64,000 bases of DNA from Nitrosomonas sp. (GTDB lineage: Bacteria > Pseudomonadota > Gammaproteobacteria > Burkholderiales > Nitrosomonadaceae): assembly GCA_016710135.1 (NCBI GenBank), contig JADJLM010000001.1, positions 1,054,001 through 1,118,000 of the forward strand. Direction: 5' to 3'. Position numbers and translations under genes: made by a program. Shown here piece after piece: positions 1-9,907 of this stretch. Numbering within the stretch: position 1 is the first letter of the stretch; the number at the start of each line of letters is the position of its first letter. The notes beneath the pieces are model-generated. The model did no database searches. It saw only the letters and a list, made by a program, of their open reading frames with translations, and was not told where the DNA came from.

Positions 1-108
1 ATGATTCTTCTATTTTTATTAATCACCGGTATACTGGGAGCCATCGTCTGGCCCTTTATTTTATATATGAAGTATGTTATTGCGTGGATATTTGGTCTAT
101 ATATTTGA
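1..108 (+). CDS. C-terminal end of a membrane protein (partial)
   Basis: An open frame runs from the window edge to a TGA at 106-108 and encodes about 35 mostly hydrophobic residues, including aromatic-rich stretches typical of a membrane segment. It ends 43 bases before trpS on the same strand. In related betaproteobacteria the gene before trpS-scpA-scpB is often a site-2 (M50) protease, and a hydrophobic C-terminus fits that. No catalytic motif lies inside the window, so this identity is inference from context only. The true start is outside the window; the ATG at base 1 may be internal. Confidence 0.45.
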   Translation: MILLFLLITGILGAIVWPFILYMKYVIAWIFGLYI

Positions 109-151
109 TAAGAAAATTCAATCTATCACGAATTAATTTGGAAAATTAATC

Positions 152-1354
152 ATGTTTGCTGATCGTGTTTTATCAGGTATGCGCCCAACGGGTCATTTGC
201 ATTTGGGGCATTACCATGGCGTTCTTAAAAATTGGGTAACTCTACAGCAACAATATGAGTGTTTGTTTTTTGTGGCGGATTGGCATGCATTAACCACACA
301 TTACGATTCACCTGAAATGATCGAACAACATACATGGGAGATGATCATCGATTGGTTAGCTGCAGGCGTTGATCCAGCCCAAGCCACCCTGTTCATTCAA
401 TCTAAAGTACCTGCCCATGCTGAGCTTTATTTATTGCTGTCCATGATTACGCCATTGGGTTGGCTCGAGCGGGTTCCTACTTATAAAGATCAACAAGAAA
501 AGCTTACTGAAAAAGATTTAAGTACGTATGGATTTTTAGGCTACCCTTTATTGCAGAGTGCGGATATCCTTATCTATCGGGCTAATCGCGTTCCTGTTGG
601 TGAAGATCAGGCGCCTCACCTCGAATTTACTCGCGAAATTTCCCGTCGATTCAATCATATCTTTGGTAAGGAGCCAGGATTTGAAGAAAAAGCCGAGCAA
701 GCTATCAGAAAACTTGGATCAAAACGCTCCAAGCTTTACCGTGATCTACGCACACGCTACCAAGAACAAGGCGATGAAAGCGCATTAGAAGAGGCCCGGT
801 CGCTGCTCGATGAGCAACAAAATTTAAGCTTGGGCGACCGAGAAAGGCTGTTTGGCTATTTAGAAGGTGGCGGTAGAGTCATCTTAGCAGAGCCAGAAAC
901 CCTATTGACCCAAGCATCCCGAATGCCAGGATTAGACGGGCAAAAAATGTCTAAGTCGTATGATAATACCATCAGCTTACGTGAAGATGCCGATAGTATC
1001 CGCAAAAAAATTCGTACCATGCCGACAGACCCAGCTCGCATTCGCCGTACTGATCCTGGTGATCCCGCTAAATGCCCAGTTTGGTCTTTTCACTCGGTTT
1101 ATTCGAATGATGAAGTCAGAAATTGGGTACAACAAGGATGTAAAAATGCCAGTATTGGTTGCCTAGAATGTAAACAACCTGTTATTGACGCAATTTTAGC
1201 AGAGCAAATCCCGATATGTGAGCGTGCTAGAATGTATGAAGAAGATCCGGCCTTAGTGAGAAACATCGTAGCGGATGGTTGTGAAAAAGCCAATAAGTTA
1301 GCAGAAGAAACCATGCGTGACGTTAGGCAAGTCATGGGGTTAAATTATTCTTGA
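152..1354 (+). CDS. trpS: Tryptophan--tRNA ligase
   Basis: Class I aminoacyl-tRNA synthetase that charges tRNA-Trp in the cytoplasm. The HIGH-type motif HLHLGH is at residues 15-20 and the KMSKS loop at 265-269, both intact. At 400 residues it is longer than the roughly 330-residue E. coli enzyme. The extra length is a charged, helical insertion at about residues 170-250, between the catalytic core and the KMSKS loop, a form I know from betaproteobacteria. The ATG start places the catalytic core at the expected distance. It precedes scpA by 48 bases, and the two genes plus scpB probably form one transcription unit. Confidence 0.96.
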   Translation: MFADRVLSGMRPTGHLHLGHYHGVLKNWVTLQQQYECLFFVADWHALTTHYDSPEMIEQHTWEMIIDWLAAGVDPAQATLFIQSKVPAHAELYLLLSMITPLGWLERVPTYKDQQEKLTEKDLSTYGFLGYPLLQSADILIYRANRVPVGEDQAPHLEFTREISRRFNHIFGKEPGFEEKAEQAIRKLGSKRSKLYRDLRTRYQEQGDESALEEARSLLDEQQNLSLGDRERLFGYLEGGGRVILAEPETLLTQASRMPGLDGQKMSKSYDNTISLREDADSIRKKIRTMPTDPARIRRTDPGDPAKCPVWSFHSVYSNDEVRNWVQQGCKNASIGCLECKQPVIDAILAEQIPICERARMYEEDPALVRNIVADGCEKANKLAEETMRDVRQVMGLNYS

Positions 1355-1402
1355 ACGCTTTTATTACTCATCGGTTAATTGACTTAACAGCAGGGTCAAT
1401 GA

Positions 1403-2193
1403 ATGGATGAATTAAATCCATTCATTGAAACGCAGCCTATTGCAAAAATTTGTGGCCAGCCATTGCATGAACTACCACATGATTTATATATTCCACCCGA
1501 AGCATTAGAAATTTTCCTTGATACGTTTGAGGGGCCGCTTGATTTACTGCTTTATTTAATTCGCAAACATAACTTGGATATCTTAGATATCCCGATGGCC
1601 GAATTAACTCAGCAATATATGGCCTATGTTGAAGCAATGCGTGCTGACCAATTAGAGTTAGCTGCAGAATATTTGCTGATGACTGCATTGCTAATCGAGA
1701 TTAAATCGCGCATGTTACTTCCCAAACCGAATCATATGCCCGAAGAAGAATCGGATCCTCGTGCTGAGCTCGTGCGTCGATTGCTCGCCTATGAACAAAT
1801 GAAAAAGCGGCACTTCGACTGGATGAGTTGCCGCAACTCGAGCGCGATTTTATGAAAGTACAAGTTTTACTTAATCAAACCGCTACCCAACAACTCGCCC
1901 GCGTCAGCATCGACGATTTACAACATGCATGGCTAGCCTTACTTCAGCGAGCAAAGCTTAATACGCAACATCATGTGCAGTTTGAGGCAATATCCGTACG
2001 CTTTTGTATGAGTGAAATTTTACGGAAACTGAAGCAGCTTGGTACGGTTTCCTTTTATGATCTACTTTCTCCTAGTGCAGCAATCGGAGAAGTAATTGCG
2101 CACTTTCTTGCCATACTAGAATTAGCAAAAGAACTGCTCATTGAAATCGAGCAAACTGAGGTATTTGGTGTAATCTATGTCAGATCAGTTTAG
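1403..2193 (+). pseudogene. scpA: Segregation and condensation protein A, split by a 1-base deletion
   Basis: ScpA is the kleisin subunit of the SMC-ScpAB condensin that organises the chromosome. The first part (1403-1855) has the kleisin N-terminus: FEGPLDLLLYLIRKH, the LDI repeats and a helix ending in YEQMKK. The frame is then lost. The continuing kleisin sequence (AALRLDELPQLERDF, then the winged-helix C-terminus) is in the next frame, from about 1807 to 2193. The break sits at a run of five A bases (1802-1806), where six would restore the frame. The two parts together give about 263 residues, normal for the family. It overlaps scpB by 17 bases. An error in the read or a recent mutation are both possible; the rest of the gene looks under selection. 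Confidence 0.85.
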
Positions 2194-2770
2194 CCTAGCC
2201 CTACCCGTTCCTCAATCTGCCTCATTATCCAACCAATCTAATCAAATTCGAATTTTGGAAGCAGCATTATTGACTTCCCAGGAACCACTTCCTATCGCCG
2301 AATTAAAAAAATTATTTGATGGATCGATCAATAGTAAACAATTGCTCGTCATGTTGGATGAAATCAGCAATCAATGGCAAGAAAAAGGGATTGAACTTGT
2401 TGAGGTTACAAGTGGATGGCGCTTTCAAAGTCGACCCGAAATACAAGTTTATCTGGAAAAACTCAACCCACAAAAACCACCGCGCTATTCACGTGCTGTA
2501 TTGGAAACACTTGCAATCATCGCTTACCGTCAACCGGTAACTCGAGGTGACATCGAAGAAATTAGAGGTGTAACCGTTTCTAGTACGATACTTAAAACAT
2601 TGGAAACACGGAGATGGATTGAAGTTATTGGGCAACGCAATGTTCCTGGGAGACCACAACTTTATGCAACCACATCCAATTTTCTAAATGACTTGAATCT
2701 CCGATCACTTGATCAATTACCTCCGTTAGATGAGCTAATTAATCAAACCGAACATACGGTAGATGAATAA
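2177..2770 (+). CDS. scpB: Segregation and condensation protein B
   Basis: ScpB dimerises through winged-helix domains and binds the ScpA kleisin in the SMC complex. The 197-residue protein shows the typical N-terminal LEAALLTSQEPL segment (about residues 27-38) and the conserved second winged helix with ETLAIIAYRQPVTRGDIEEI (about residues 112-131), followed by GRPQLYATT. The length is normal for the family. The start overlaps the end of scpA, consistent with translational coupling. It is intact, in contrast to the frameshifted scpA next to it. Confidence 0.95.
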   Translation: MSDQFSLALPVPQSASLSNQSNQIRILEAALLTSQEPLPIAELKKLFDGSINSKQLLVMLDEISNQWQEKGIELVEVTSGWRFQSRPEIQVYLEKLNPQKPPRYSRAVLETLAIIAYRQPVTRGDIEEIRGVTVSSTILKTLETRRWIEVIGQRNVPGRPQLYATTSNFLNDLNLRSLDQLPPLDELINQTEHTVDE

Positions 2771-2796
2771 GTAAAAAATGATTAAAAATAATCACC

Positions 2797-3036
2797 CTAC
2801 TCTCGCTTTATACGCATCGACATTAATCGGGAAATTAAAATTGCTAAATACAGCACGCCCGATGTTTGCTCGATAATCACAATCGAACGTGCCGAATCGG
2901 ATACTGGGGTAATTTCTCCAAAACCGACACTCGTCAAACACGTAAAACTAAAATACAACAATTCCCACCAAGATACGATCTGGTCTGGGTTATTCGCTTC
3001 ATTGATATAAAAACTATAGCAAAGCTCAAATAAAGT
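2797..3036 (-). pseudogene. C-terminal fragment of a two-TM potassium channel, cut by an IS630-type element
   Basis: Read on the minus strand from about 3036 to a TAG at 2797-2799, this frame gives roughly 78 residues. They contain the selectivity-filter motif TCLTSVGFGEITP, preceded by a WWELLYFSF pore helix and followed by a second hydrophobic helix. That is the signature of Ion_trans_2 K+ channels. The N-terminal membrane helix is missing, because the frame runs into the left end of the IS630-type element near 3036, and no matching sequence appears on the far side of the insertion. It is a remnant without a start. Confidence 0.75.
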
Positions 3037-3893
3037 GATTATAATCTGTAGATGACTTATCCATCATCATTTCGCTGCAAAGTTTTGTCTGTACGTAAGA
3101 AAGAAGGGCTTACAATAGCACAGACGGCAGCACGTTTTTGTGTGGGAATTGCCAGCGTGGCACGCTGGGTAAAAAATCCCAATCCCAAGCAGACCCGTAA
3201 CAAACCGGCGACGAAGATCGACATGATCGCGTTGGCCCGAGATGTGCGGGAGTTTCCAGACGCCTATCAAGCCGAACGGGCTCGTCGATTAGGCGTAAGC
3301 GAAAAAGGTATTGGCCATGCGCTGCGGCGTATGAACATCAGCTATAAAAAAAACACTGCGGCATCCCAAAGCGGACGAAGACAAACGGCACATCTTCCAG
3401 GAGACGATTAAGACGTACAAAGCTCAAAATCGCGTCATCGTTTATATTGACGAGAGTGGTTTTGCTCACGATATGCCACGAACACATGGGTATGCGCCCA
3501 TTGGCAAGCGGTGTCACGGTGTGTGTAATTGGCATGCCGAGGCCGCGTCAATGTGATCGGCGCGTTGATCGGCAAATGTCTTCTGACGGTGGGGTTGTTC
3601 ATCAGCAATATTGATGCAGATACTTTTTTGGGCTGGACGGTACACGATTTGTTGCCAAAACTTCCACCAGCATCAGTTGTGGTCATGGATAACGCGACCT
3701 TTCACAAAAGGCAGGATATTCAAAATGCAATCACACAAGCTGGACATACGCTTGAATATCTGCCAGCGTATTCACCAGACCTTAACCCCATTGAGCACAA
3801 ATGGGCACAAGCCAAAGCAATCAGAAAACAACAAAACAAAACCGTTGAGCAGCTCTTTAAAATCGAATCATTTTATGTGACGTAGGCTATACC
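3037..3893 (+). mobile_element. IS630/Tc1-type insertion sequence (degenerate)
   Basis: The element carries an IS630-type transposase in three frames. Its ends are estimated. A weak imperfect inverted repeat can be aligned between about 3037-3060 and 3868-3893, and both ends lie in TA-rich sequence, as expected for elements that target TA. It interrupts a K+ channel gene on its left side and is followed within 25 bases by an IS481-type element. Boundaries are uncertain by about ten bases. Confidence 0.6.
3052..3885 (+). pseudogene. IS630-family transposase in three frames
   Basis: The N-terminal helix-turn-helix part (3052-3411) is followed in the next frame by the first catalytic region (IVYIDESGFAHD, near 3437-3475). 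The C-terminal part (3529-3885) lies in the third frame, with VVMDNATFHK and YSPDLNPIEHKWA. Together they show the D, D and E of an IS630 DDE enzyme. The first frame change is at a run of eight A bases near 3346-3353, where some IS630 elements use programmed frameshifting. The second, near 3535-3545, has no slippery run and is more likely damaging. The element is probably inactive. Confidence 0.8.
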
Positions 3894-3915
3894 AGGATTG
3901 ATATGTTCAATTAAA

Positions 3916-4846
3916 TGTACTAGCTCAGATCAGATCGTACAGTTACCGAATTGATTGGATGTCTGTCAGATTAGATTTGGTTCAGATTTTTGCTGTTCCA
4001 AATCGTTTTCCCACTGAGCAAAGTCTCCATAGGAGTTTTTCCATTGCAGACTTTTCCCTGATGAGTTCTTTCATTATTATAATAATCGATCCAGCTGTCT
4101 AGGTCCTTTTGCAGTGACTCCAAATCGTGATATAGCTTCTTGCGGAAAGTCACTTGATAGAATTCCTGTAAGATGGTTTTATGGAATCGCTCACAGATAC
4201 CGTTGGTCTGAGGTGACATGGCTTTTGTTTTTGTATGATCAATATCATTAATCGCCAAATATAGCTGGTAATCATGCTGTTCAACCCGCCCGCAATACTC
4301 CGTACCTCTGTCCGTTAATATTCGCAACATGGGTAAACCCTGTGTCGCATAGAATGGCAGCACCTTGTCATTTAGGATATCGGCTGCAGTAATTGATGGG
4401 CGATCGTGGTTTGCGGTGGAGCAAGGCGATCTTTGACGTTTGGTTGCTGGTGGCGTAACCAGATTGAGCGCACACCACTACCTGATACATAAATACCGCT
4501 TTTGCGTAATTCGTTGCTGGTTCGATGCTGGCCATGTGCCGGATACTCTACCGTAAGGCTACCACCGCCTGCTCAGTGGCTTCATCCACCCGATTCTTAA
4601 AGTTAGCAACACGACGATCCTGATTGATCAATGCTTCCAGACCGTTTGTCTCAACTAATTCCTGATAGCGATAAAATGTATCTCTCGAAACTCCCATTAT
4701 CTTGCAGGCTTTTGAGATATTCTGAAGTTCTTCGGCAAGATTGAGCAATCCTGCTTTATGTTTGATTTTAAATTTCAACACCCATATCAAACTCGGTAAC
4801 GCTCTCGATTTCAAGCCCTTTGTACGATTAGATCTGAACTAATACA
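3916..4846 (-). mobile_element. IS481-type element, copy 1 (internally deleted)
   Basis: A 26-bp terminal inverted repeat bounds the element at 3916-3941 and 4821-4846. The repeats match at 22 of 26 positions and share the core TCAGATC. A related element at 32490-34880 has ends of the same type. At 931 bp it is shorter than the roughly 1.2 kb of copy 2 without its insert, because the middle of the transposase gene is deleted. No clear target duplication is visible. Confidence 0.85.
3971..4814 (-). pseudogene. IS481-type transposase remnant, copy 1
   Basis: On the minus strand the N-terminal helix-turn-helix part (4814-4548; SKACKIMGVSRDTFYRYQ) is followed by further homologous sequence in other frames. 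The C-terminal integrase part (4363-3971) has LTDRGTEYCG (second catalytic Asp) and GICERFHKTI (catalytic Glu). Compared with copy 2 at 32.6-34.8 kb, the stretch between WLRH and ITAADIL is missing (about 130 codons, at roughly 4395-4445). The first catalytic Asp therefore is gone and the protein cannot be active. Confidence 0.85.
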
Positions 4847-4888
4847 AATAAGCTTAATTTTTAAGTTTCATCAAGAAAAACCAATTGA

Positions 4889-7290
4889 TTATTTCTCAGC
4901 CTTCTCTGTTTGTGATAGCGATTTAGTGATTTTAGTAAGCTCGACTAAACGCTCGATGACTAAATAATTGATCGTTCCATCAGGATAGACACCCTTCTCA
5001 TCCATTTCGCCCGCAGAGATACCTGTCAATAACGATATCGCTTGATCGACATTTTCCACAGCATAAATCGAGAAAAGGCCTTTTGCGACTGCATCAATTA
5101 CATCTTGACGTAACATCAAATGTTTTACATTTGAAACGGGAATCAGTACACCTTGTTGCCCCGTTAAGCCACGTGCGACACAAATATCAAAAAAACCTTC
5201 AATCTTCTCATTCACGCCGCCAATCGCTTGTGCTTGTCCTAGCTGATTGACAGAGCCTGTTATTGCAAGTGTTTGAAGAATAGGTACATGCGCTAAATTA
5301 GAAAGCAATGCACATAATTCTGCTAATGAAGCGCTATCGCCATCGATCTTTCCATAGGATTGTTCAAATGCCAGGCTGGCTGATAGTGCAAGTGGTTGAT
5401 TTTTAGCGTAGCGCGCGGCCAAAAATGCAGCAAGAATCAGCACTCCTTTTGAATGAATCGCGCCTGAAAGTTCCGCTTCTCGCTCGATATTGATAAGATC
5501 CCCTTTACCCAGTCGAGTCGTTGCTGTGATGCGCGTGGGTTGAGCAAAAGCAAAACTACCCAATTCAATGACCGCCAATCCATTGACCTGGCCGATAACA
5601 GCACCAGCAGTATCAATCATCAAAGTACCGCGCAGTATTGCTTCATATAAGCGATCCCGAATACGATCTTGGCGATGAATTTGTGTATCAATGGCGTGTT
5701 GTACATCACCCGCCAACACGGTTGCGTGACCCGCATCTCGTGCCCAATAATCCGCTTCTCGTAACAAATCAGCGATGTTGCGCATCTGCATGGAAAGCTT
5801 TTCTGAGTCACTGACTAACCGCGAACTATGCTCGATTACCCGTGCAACGGCATCACGATCATAAGGCAATAAGGATTCTTTGCGCACTAAGGTTGCAATG
5901 AGCCGTGCATACAACTGTTGCACCTCTATACTTCGGTCAATAACCTCCTCGAAGTCTGCAGCAACTTTAAATAACTCATTAAATTCAGGATCATAAGCCT
6001 GTAAGAGGTAATAAAGTAACCGATCGCCAAATAGTACGACTTTTACTACCAGCGGGATTGGCTCAGGCTCCAACGAAACTGTACTAATCAAGCTATACAT
6101 TTGGCCTAACGACTCAATACGGATTTCCGTGTCTGTAAAGCACGTTTTAGTGCATCCCAAGCAAACGGCTGCATGAGAATTTTATGCACATCAATAGCAA
6201 ACAACCGCCATTGGCTCGATGCAATGCGCCCGGCTTAATCAAGGTAAAATTTGTTACTAACGCACCAAATTGAGAAGTATGTTCTACTCTACCAATCAAA
6301 TTACTATAGGTTGGATTATCCTCACAAACTAAAGGAGCACCCGAGGAATTTTGATTCGAGACCAACACATTGACTTGATAATTTAAAAAAGTTTGGTGGG
6401 CTACAACCGGAATACCAGAAATATTGATCGATTCATCGGGTTTACGAAAATCGTCTACATGTAAAATCATGTCGCTGCACTGCATCAAGAAAATTTAGCA
6501 CTTCGGGTAAATTAGTGTATTGCGCCCGCAATTCATCAATTACATGGGCAACAACTGAAAGCATTATGTCCCGATTCAATTGCTTAATATGCTCACTGCG
6601 CTCTCTTCTCCACTGCGGAAGATGACTAAGCACTTTTTCCAAGCGTTCTTGCAATCCAGCAATCGCAGTTAAAATACGCTCTTTTTCAGCTTGAGGTAGT
6701 TTGTCGTATTCCTCAGGCGGAATGGCTTCATGATTGCGGCTTGGTGCTAAGGCAAACCCATCAGGCGTACGTAACAACACAATCTCTTGTTTCTCTGCTT
6801 CTTCCCCAAGTTCACTAATTACTTTTTCCTGACGTTCATTAAATGCTTGATGAATTGCATTGACTTTATTGTGGTACTCTTCACTTTCAAACTGCGCAGG
6901 AATTGCAGTACGAAGATATTCCACAAGCCCTTCCATGGATAGCCGCAATGCTTCACCTTTACCCGAAGGTAGCTTAAGTACTTTGGGTTGGTGCGGTTGA
7001 TCAAAATTATTGAGATAACACCAATCCATAGATTCTGCTTCTTGACTGGCTTTGTTTTTTAGGAATTGTTGTATTAAGCTGTGTTTGCCCATTCCTGAAG
7101 GGCCCATTACAAAAAGGTTATAGCCTTCTTGTCGAATGCTTGAACCAAAACGCACTGCATCCATGGCGCGCGCTTGGCCAATTACTTCAGTCAAATCTGC
7201 TAATTCAGCTGTTGTTGTAAAGTTAAATTGACCAGGATCACAAGCTTGATAAAGTTGTGCTGGTTTTAGGGAGAGAATAGGATTACTCAT
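4889..7290 (-). pseudogene. LonH/YcbZ-like ATP-dependent protease, broken by several indels
   Basis: Three consecutive minus-strand pieces (7290-6442, 6488-6147 and 6160-4889) add up to an AAA+ Lon-type protease of about 800 residues. The N-terminal piece has the Walker A motif MGPSGMGKHS (about residues 61-70). The middle part has the GALHRANGG segment that follows the ATPase site. The last piece has the S16 protease domain with the catalytic Ser in GDSASLAEL and Lys in GGVNEKIEGFFD. Frame changes occur near 6470, 6187 and 6133. Both ATPase and protease motifs are otherwise conserved, so the damage is recent or an artefact. It lies 25 bases upstream of the aminopeptidase gene on the same strand. 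Confidence 0.85.
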
Positions 7291-7315
7291 TTTTACTCAA
7301 CGCATTACTTATCAA

Positions 7316-8623
7316 CTAAACACTTAAAAAGAATTGCTTCAGCACCTTAATCAGATACTCATGATCGTAGACACCCGCACTTTCTCGAATACTGTGCATC
7401 GCCCACATCGGACACCCAATATCGATGCTGCGAATACCTAATTTGGCGGAAGCAAGCGGTCCAATGGTACTCCCGCAAGCTAAATCATTGCGGTGACTAT
7501 AATGCTGATAAGGCACATCAGCATCCTGGCACCATCGGATGAATTGCGCAATCGAAATACTCTCGGAGCTATAACGGCGATTGGCATTGGACTTGATCAC
7601 AGGTCCTCGATTAACAAAGACTTTATGGTTTACATCATACGCAGCCGGGAAGTTTGGGTGGTAAGCATGCGCCATGTCGGCACTGATCAAAAAACTATGG
7701 GCTAATGCGCGCGCGCTATCTTCGCGGTCAAGGTTTAAGGCCAAGGTAATGCGCTGTAAACAATCCGATAAAAAGCTGCCAGCCGCACCAATATGGCTCT
7801 CACTGCCGACTTCTTCATGATCGAAAAATGCACAAGCCAAAGTACCTTGGGATTGATTGAGTACCTGTTCATCCAATAACGCTTGCAACCCTGCATGACA
7901 AGATGCCAGATTATCGATTTGGCTATTTGCGTAAAATTCATTTGCAGCGCCCCAGAAAGTACCTTTCTGGGTATCGTAAACCGCTAAATCCCAAGATAGC
8001 ATTTGATCGGTATCGAGGTTCGTTGCTTGTGCCAATAGCTGCATGAAATAAGGGTTGGGTAGTTGCTCCTCAGTTAATTGGGCAAATAGCGGCAGCAATT
8101 CAGTCTGCTTATGTAGCTTCAGCCCTTCATCATTGACGCTACGGTTCATATGAATAGCTAAGTTCGGTATGCGAAGCACCGATTGACCGAAGCGGATACG
8201 CTTATGCGCTATGTAACCTTGTTCATCGCTATAACTGACTCTTCCCGCTAAGCTCAAATCACGATCGGTAAATGTTGCAAGAATCGGCCCCCCATAAATC
8301 TCAACGCCGAGCTGAGCGAACCCATTGCTGACTTGAGCACCATTCGGTCGTATCCGCAATCCGGGTGAATCCGTATGAGCGCCCACGATTTTAAAACCCG
8401 AATCCGCAAGCGACTTTTGCCCCAATACAAATAAAATAATCGAAGAATCATCGCGAATCACATAATAGCGTCCACCGGCTTGTAAGGACCATTTCACAGT
8501 TTCATCGAGCCGAATAAACTGAGCAGCAATTAGTGCAGCTTCAATCGTTGCGACGGCATGCCATGGCGTTGGACTGTCATCGATGAAATCAAGGAGCTTC
8601 TTTATAGATTGTCTCTTGATCAT
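7316..8623 (-). CDS. apeB: M18 family aminopeptidase
   Basis: A dinuclear-zinc exopeptidase of the aspartyl aminopeptidase family, cytoplasmic, removing N-terminal residues from peptides. The 435-residue length is normal for the family. Metal and catalytic motifs are all visible: GAHTDSPGLR (residues 81-90), SQIDNLASC (about 236-244), FDHEEVGSES (about 266-275) and the late His in ADMAHAYHPN. The start at 8623 has no strong Shine-Dalgarno but gives the expected N-terminus (KLLDFIDDSPTPWHA). It lies upstream of the broken Lon-like gene on the same strand, a plausible peptide-turnover pair. Confidence 0.93.
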   Translation of the reverse strand: MIKRQSIKKLLDFIDDSPTPWHAVATIEAALIAAQFIRLDETVKWSLQAGGRYYVIRDDSSIILFVLGQKSLADSGFKIVGAHTDSPGLRIRPNGAQVSNGFAQLGVEIYGGPILATFTDRDLSLAGRVSYSDEQGYIAHKRIRFGQSVLRIPNLAIHMNRSVNDEGLKLHKQTELLPLFAQLTEEQLPNPYFMQLLAQATNLDTDQMLSWDLAVYDTQKGTFWGAANEFYANSQIDNLASCHAGLQALLDEQVLNQSQGTLACAFFDHEEVGSESHIGAAGSFLSDCLQRITLALNLDREDSARALAHSFLISADMAHAYHPNFPAAYDVNHKVFVNRGPVIKSNANRRYSSESISIAQFIRWCQDADVPYQHYSHRNDLACGSTIGPLASAKLGIRSIDIGCPMWAMHSIRESAGVYDHEYLIKVLKQFFLSV

Positions 8624-9127
8624 GATTTAAGAAAAATAAACCAGCACGATAAAAACAGGATAAAAAATGTTAATCATTATACGTATTAATTCTTACCGCG
8701 ATGAGTTGATGTCGCAAGTGCAATAAATTACATGGCAAGCCAATTTAGACTAAATCATAAGAATATTTCATGGTAAAGCGTAGCACGAAATACCTCTATA
8801 AGTTGGTAAATAGCCAAGGTAGTCATTTCTAAAAAGAACCAATGATTTATTAATCAATAGCCTGAAAATCTCAATTTTCCAAAAGATGTAGCTTCCCGGC
8901 AACCTCATGATTTTAATATTCAACTAGCTGTCTAATATTGTAATTGGGCAAAATTAGCATTCTATTTGTGGAGCTAAACAGTTTTGATATGATAACAATT
9001 AAATTTTGGAGAGCTATCAGAAAAGATAAGGAGATAGTATGGATAATCCCCTAATGAACGACCCCGCCCCAAGGAGTGAGGAATTAAACCCGATAGAGAT
9101 GAAAAAATTGTAGGAATTCTATAAATA
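8624..9127. other. AT-rich intergenic region with a possible 24-codon ORF
   Basis: Five hundred bases without a recognisable gene. Near its right end a good ribosome binding site (AAGGAG at 9028-9033) precedes an ATG at 9039 that opens a 24-codon frame ending at 9113. The encoded peptide is polar and matches nothing I know. It may be a real small protein or a leftover start region of a lost gene. No tRNA, repeat or hairpin of note was seen in the rest. Confidence 0.4.
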
Positions 9128-9830
9128 ATGAATAAACCCGTATGCGTTGTTATTGGTGTTGGTTGTGAGAACGCTGATAGAACATCGTGCTCATTGGTAA
9201 CATCGCAGGCTACAGCAATAGCGTCATTTAATTCACAGGCTAATTGCGATGTGAATTCCAAGGTGCGTGCAAGCAATGCTACCTTATGCCCATTTTCAGA
9301 AAATTTACGCGCAATAGCTGCACCATTGCCACAAATACGCGCTCAGCTAGGTGAAATCGCCAGCTTGATTTACAATGCAGGGCCGGTTCATGGGGTACAG
9401 TTGAGGAAATTAGTGCTGCTGCATTTGAATCAAATTGGAGAGTTAATGCACTTGGCGCTTTACTAGCCACACAACAAGTTATTCCTGCAATGAGAAAGAG
9501 TCTGGTTCCGGCAATATTGTTTTTGTAGGTGCAACAGCCTCACGACGTGGCAATGCAAAAACTGCCGCCTTTTCTCCAGCCAAAGCTGCTCAACGTGCTT
9601 TGGCTGAGTCAATGGCTCGTCACCTTTGGCCTTTTGGTATTCATGTCTCATTACTTATTGTTGAGGGCATTGTCAACATACCTGCTAGTCGAAACAAAAT
9701 GCCTGATAAAAACGATGATTTTTTTGTGAATCCTGCTGACATCGCAGCAACGATTTATCATCTGTGTACTCAGCCTCGTTCTGCGTGGTCTTTTGAGGTT
9801 GAAGCAAGGCCATTCGGCGAAATATGGTAA
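9128..9830 (+). pseudogene. Short-chain dehydrogenase with an internal inverted segment and frameshifts
   Basis: The start encodes MNKPVCVVIGVG, the first strand of a Rossmann fold. The next segment (about 9163-9334) reads correctly only on the minus strand, where it gives GNGAAIARKFSENGHK, LLARTLEF and ACDVTNEHDV, completing the glycine-rich NAD(P) motif and the second and third strands. The plus strand then resumes with IRAQLGEIASLIYNAG, ALLATQQVIPAM, VFVGATASRRG and FSPAKAAQRALAESM. Two more frame changes occur near 9393 and 9493. All family landmarks are present in order if the segment is turned round. The gene is dead as it stands. Confidence 0.88.
9163..9334. other. 172-bp inverted segment inside the dehydrogenase gene
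   Basis: The segment is bounded by TTGTG (9163-9167) and its inverted copy CACAA (9330-9334). Reading its reverse complement in place joins both sides into one dehydrogenase reading frame: the Rossmann GxGxxA motif on the left, and AFSQIRAQLG on the right. The flanking 5-bp inverted repeats fit inversion by recombination or replication template switching at short repeats. A 100-codon minus-strand frame seen here is explained by the inversion and is not a separate gene. Confidence 0.8.
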
Positions 9831-9907
9831 TGCTTATTACCTTATTAAATAATGCAAAAACGTAAAGCTGATATTTTTAACTATCGCTAGTTTCAGGAGA
9901 ATCACAA

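Noticed and set aside
8974..9276. A 100-codon minus-strand gene
   Set aside because: Its dehydrogenase-like part is the inverted segment of the plus-strand gene, and the rest has no counterpart. The inversion explains it.
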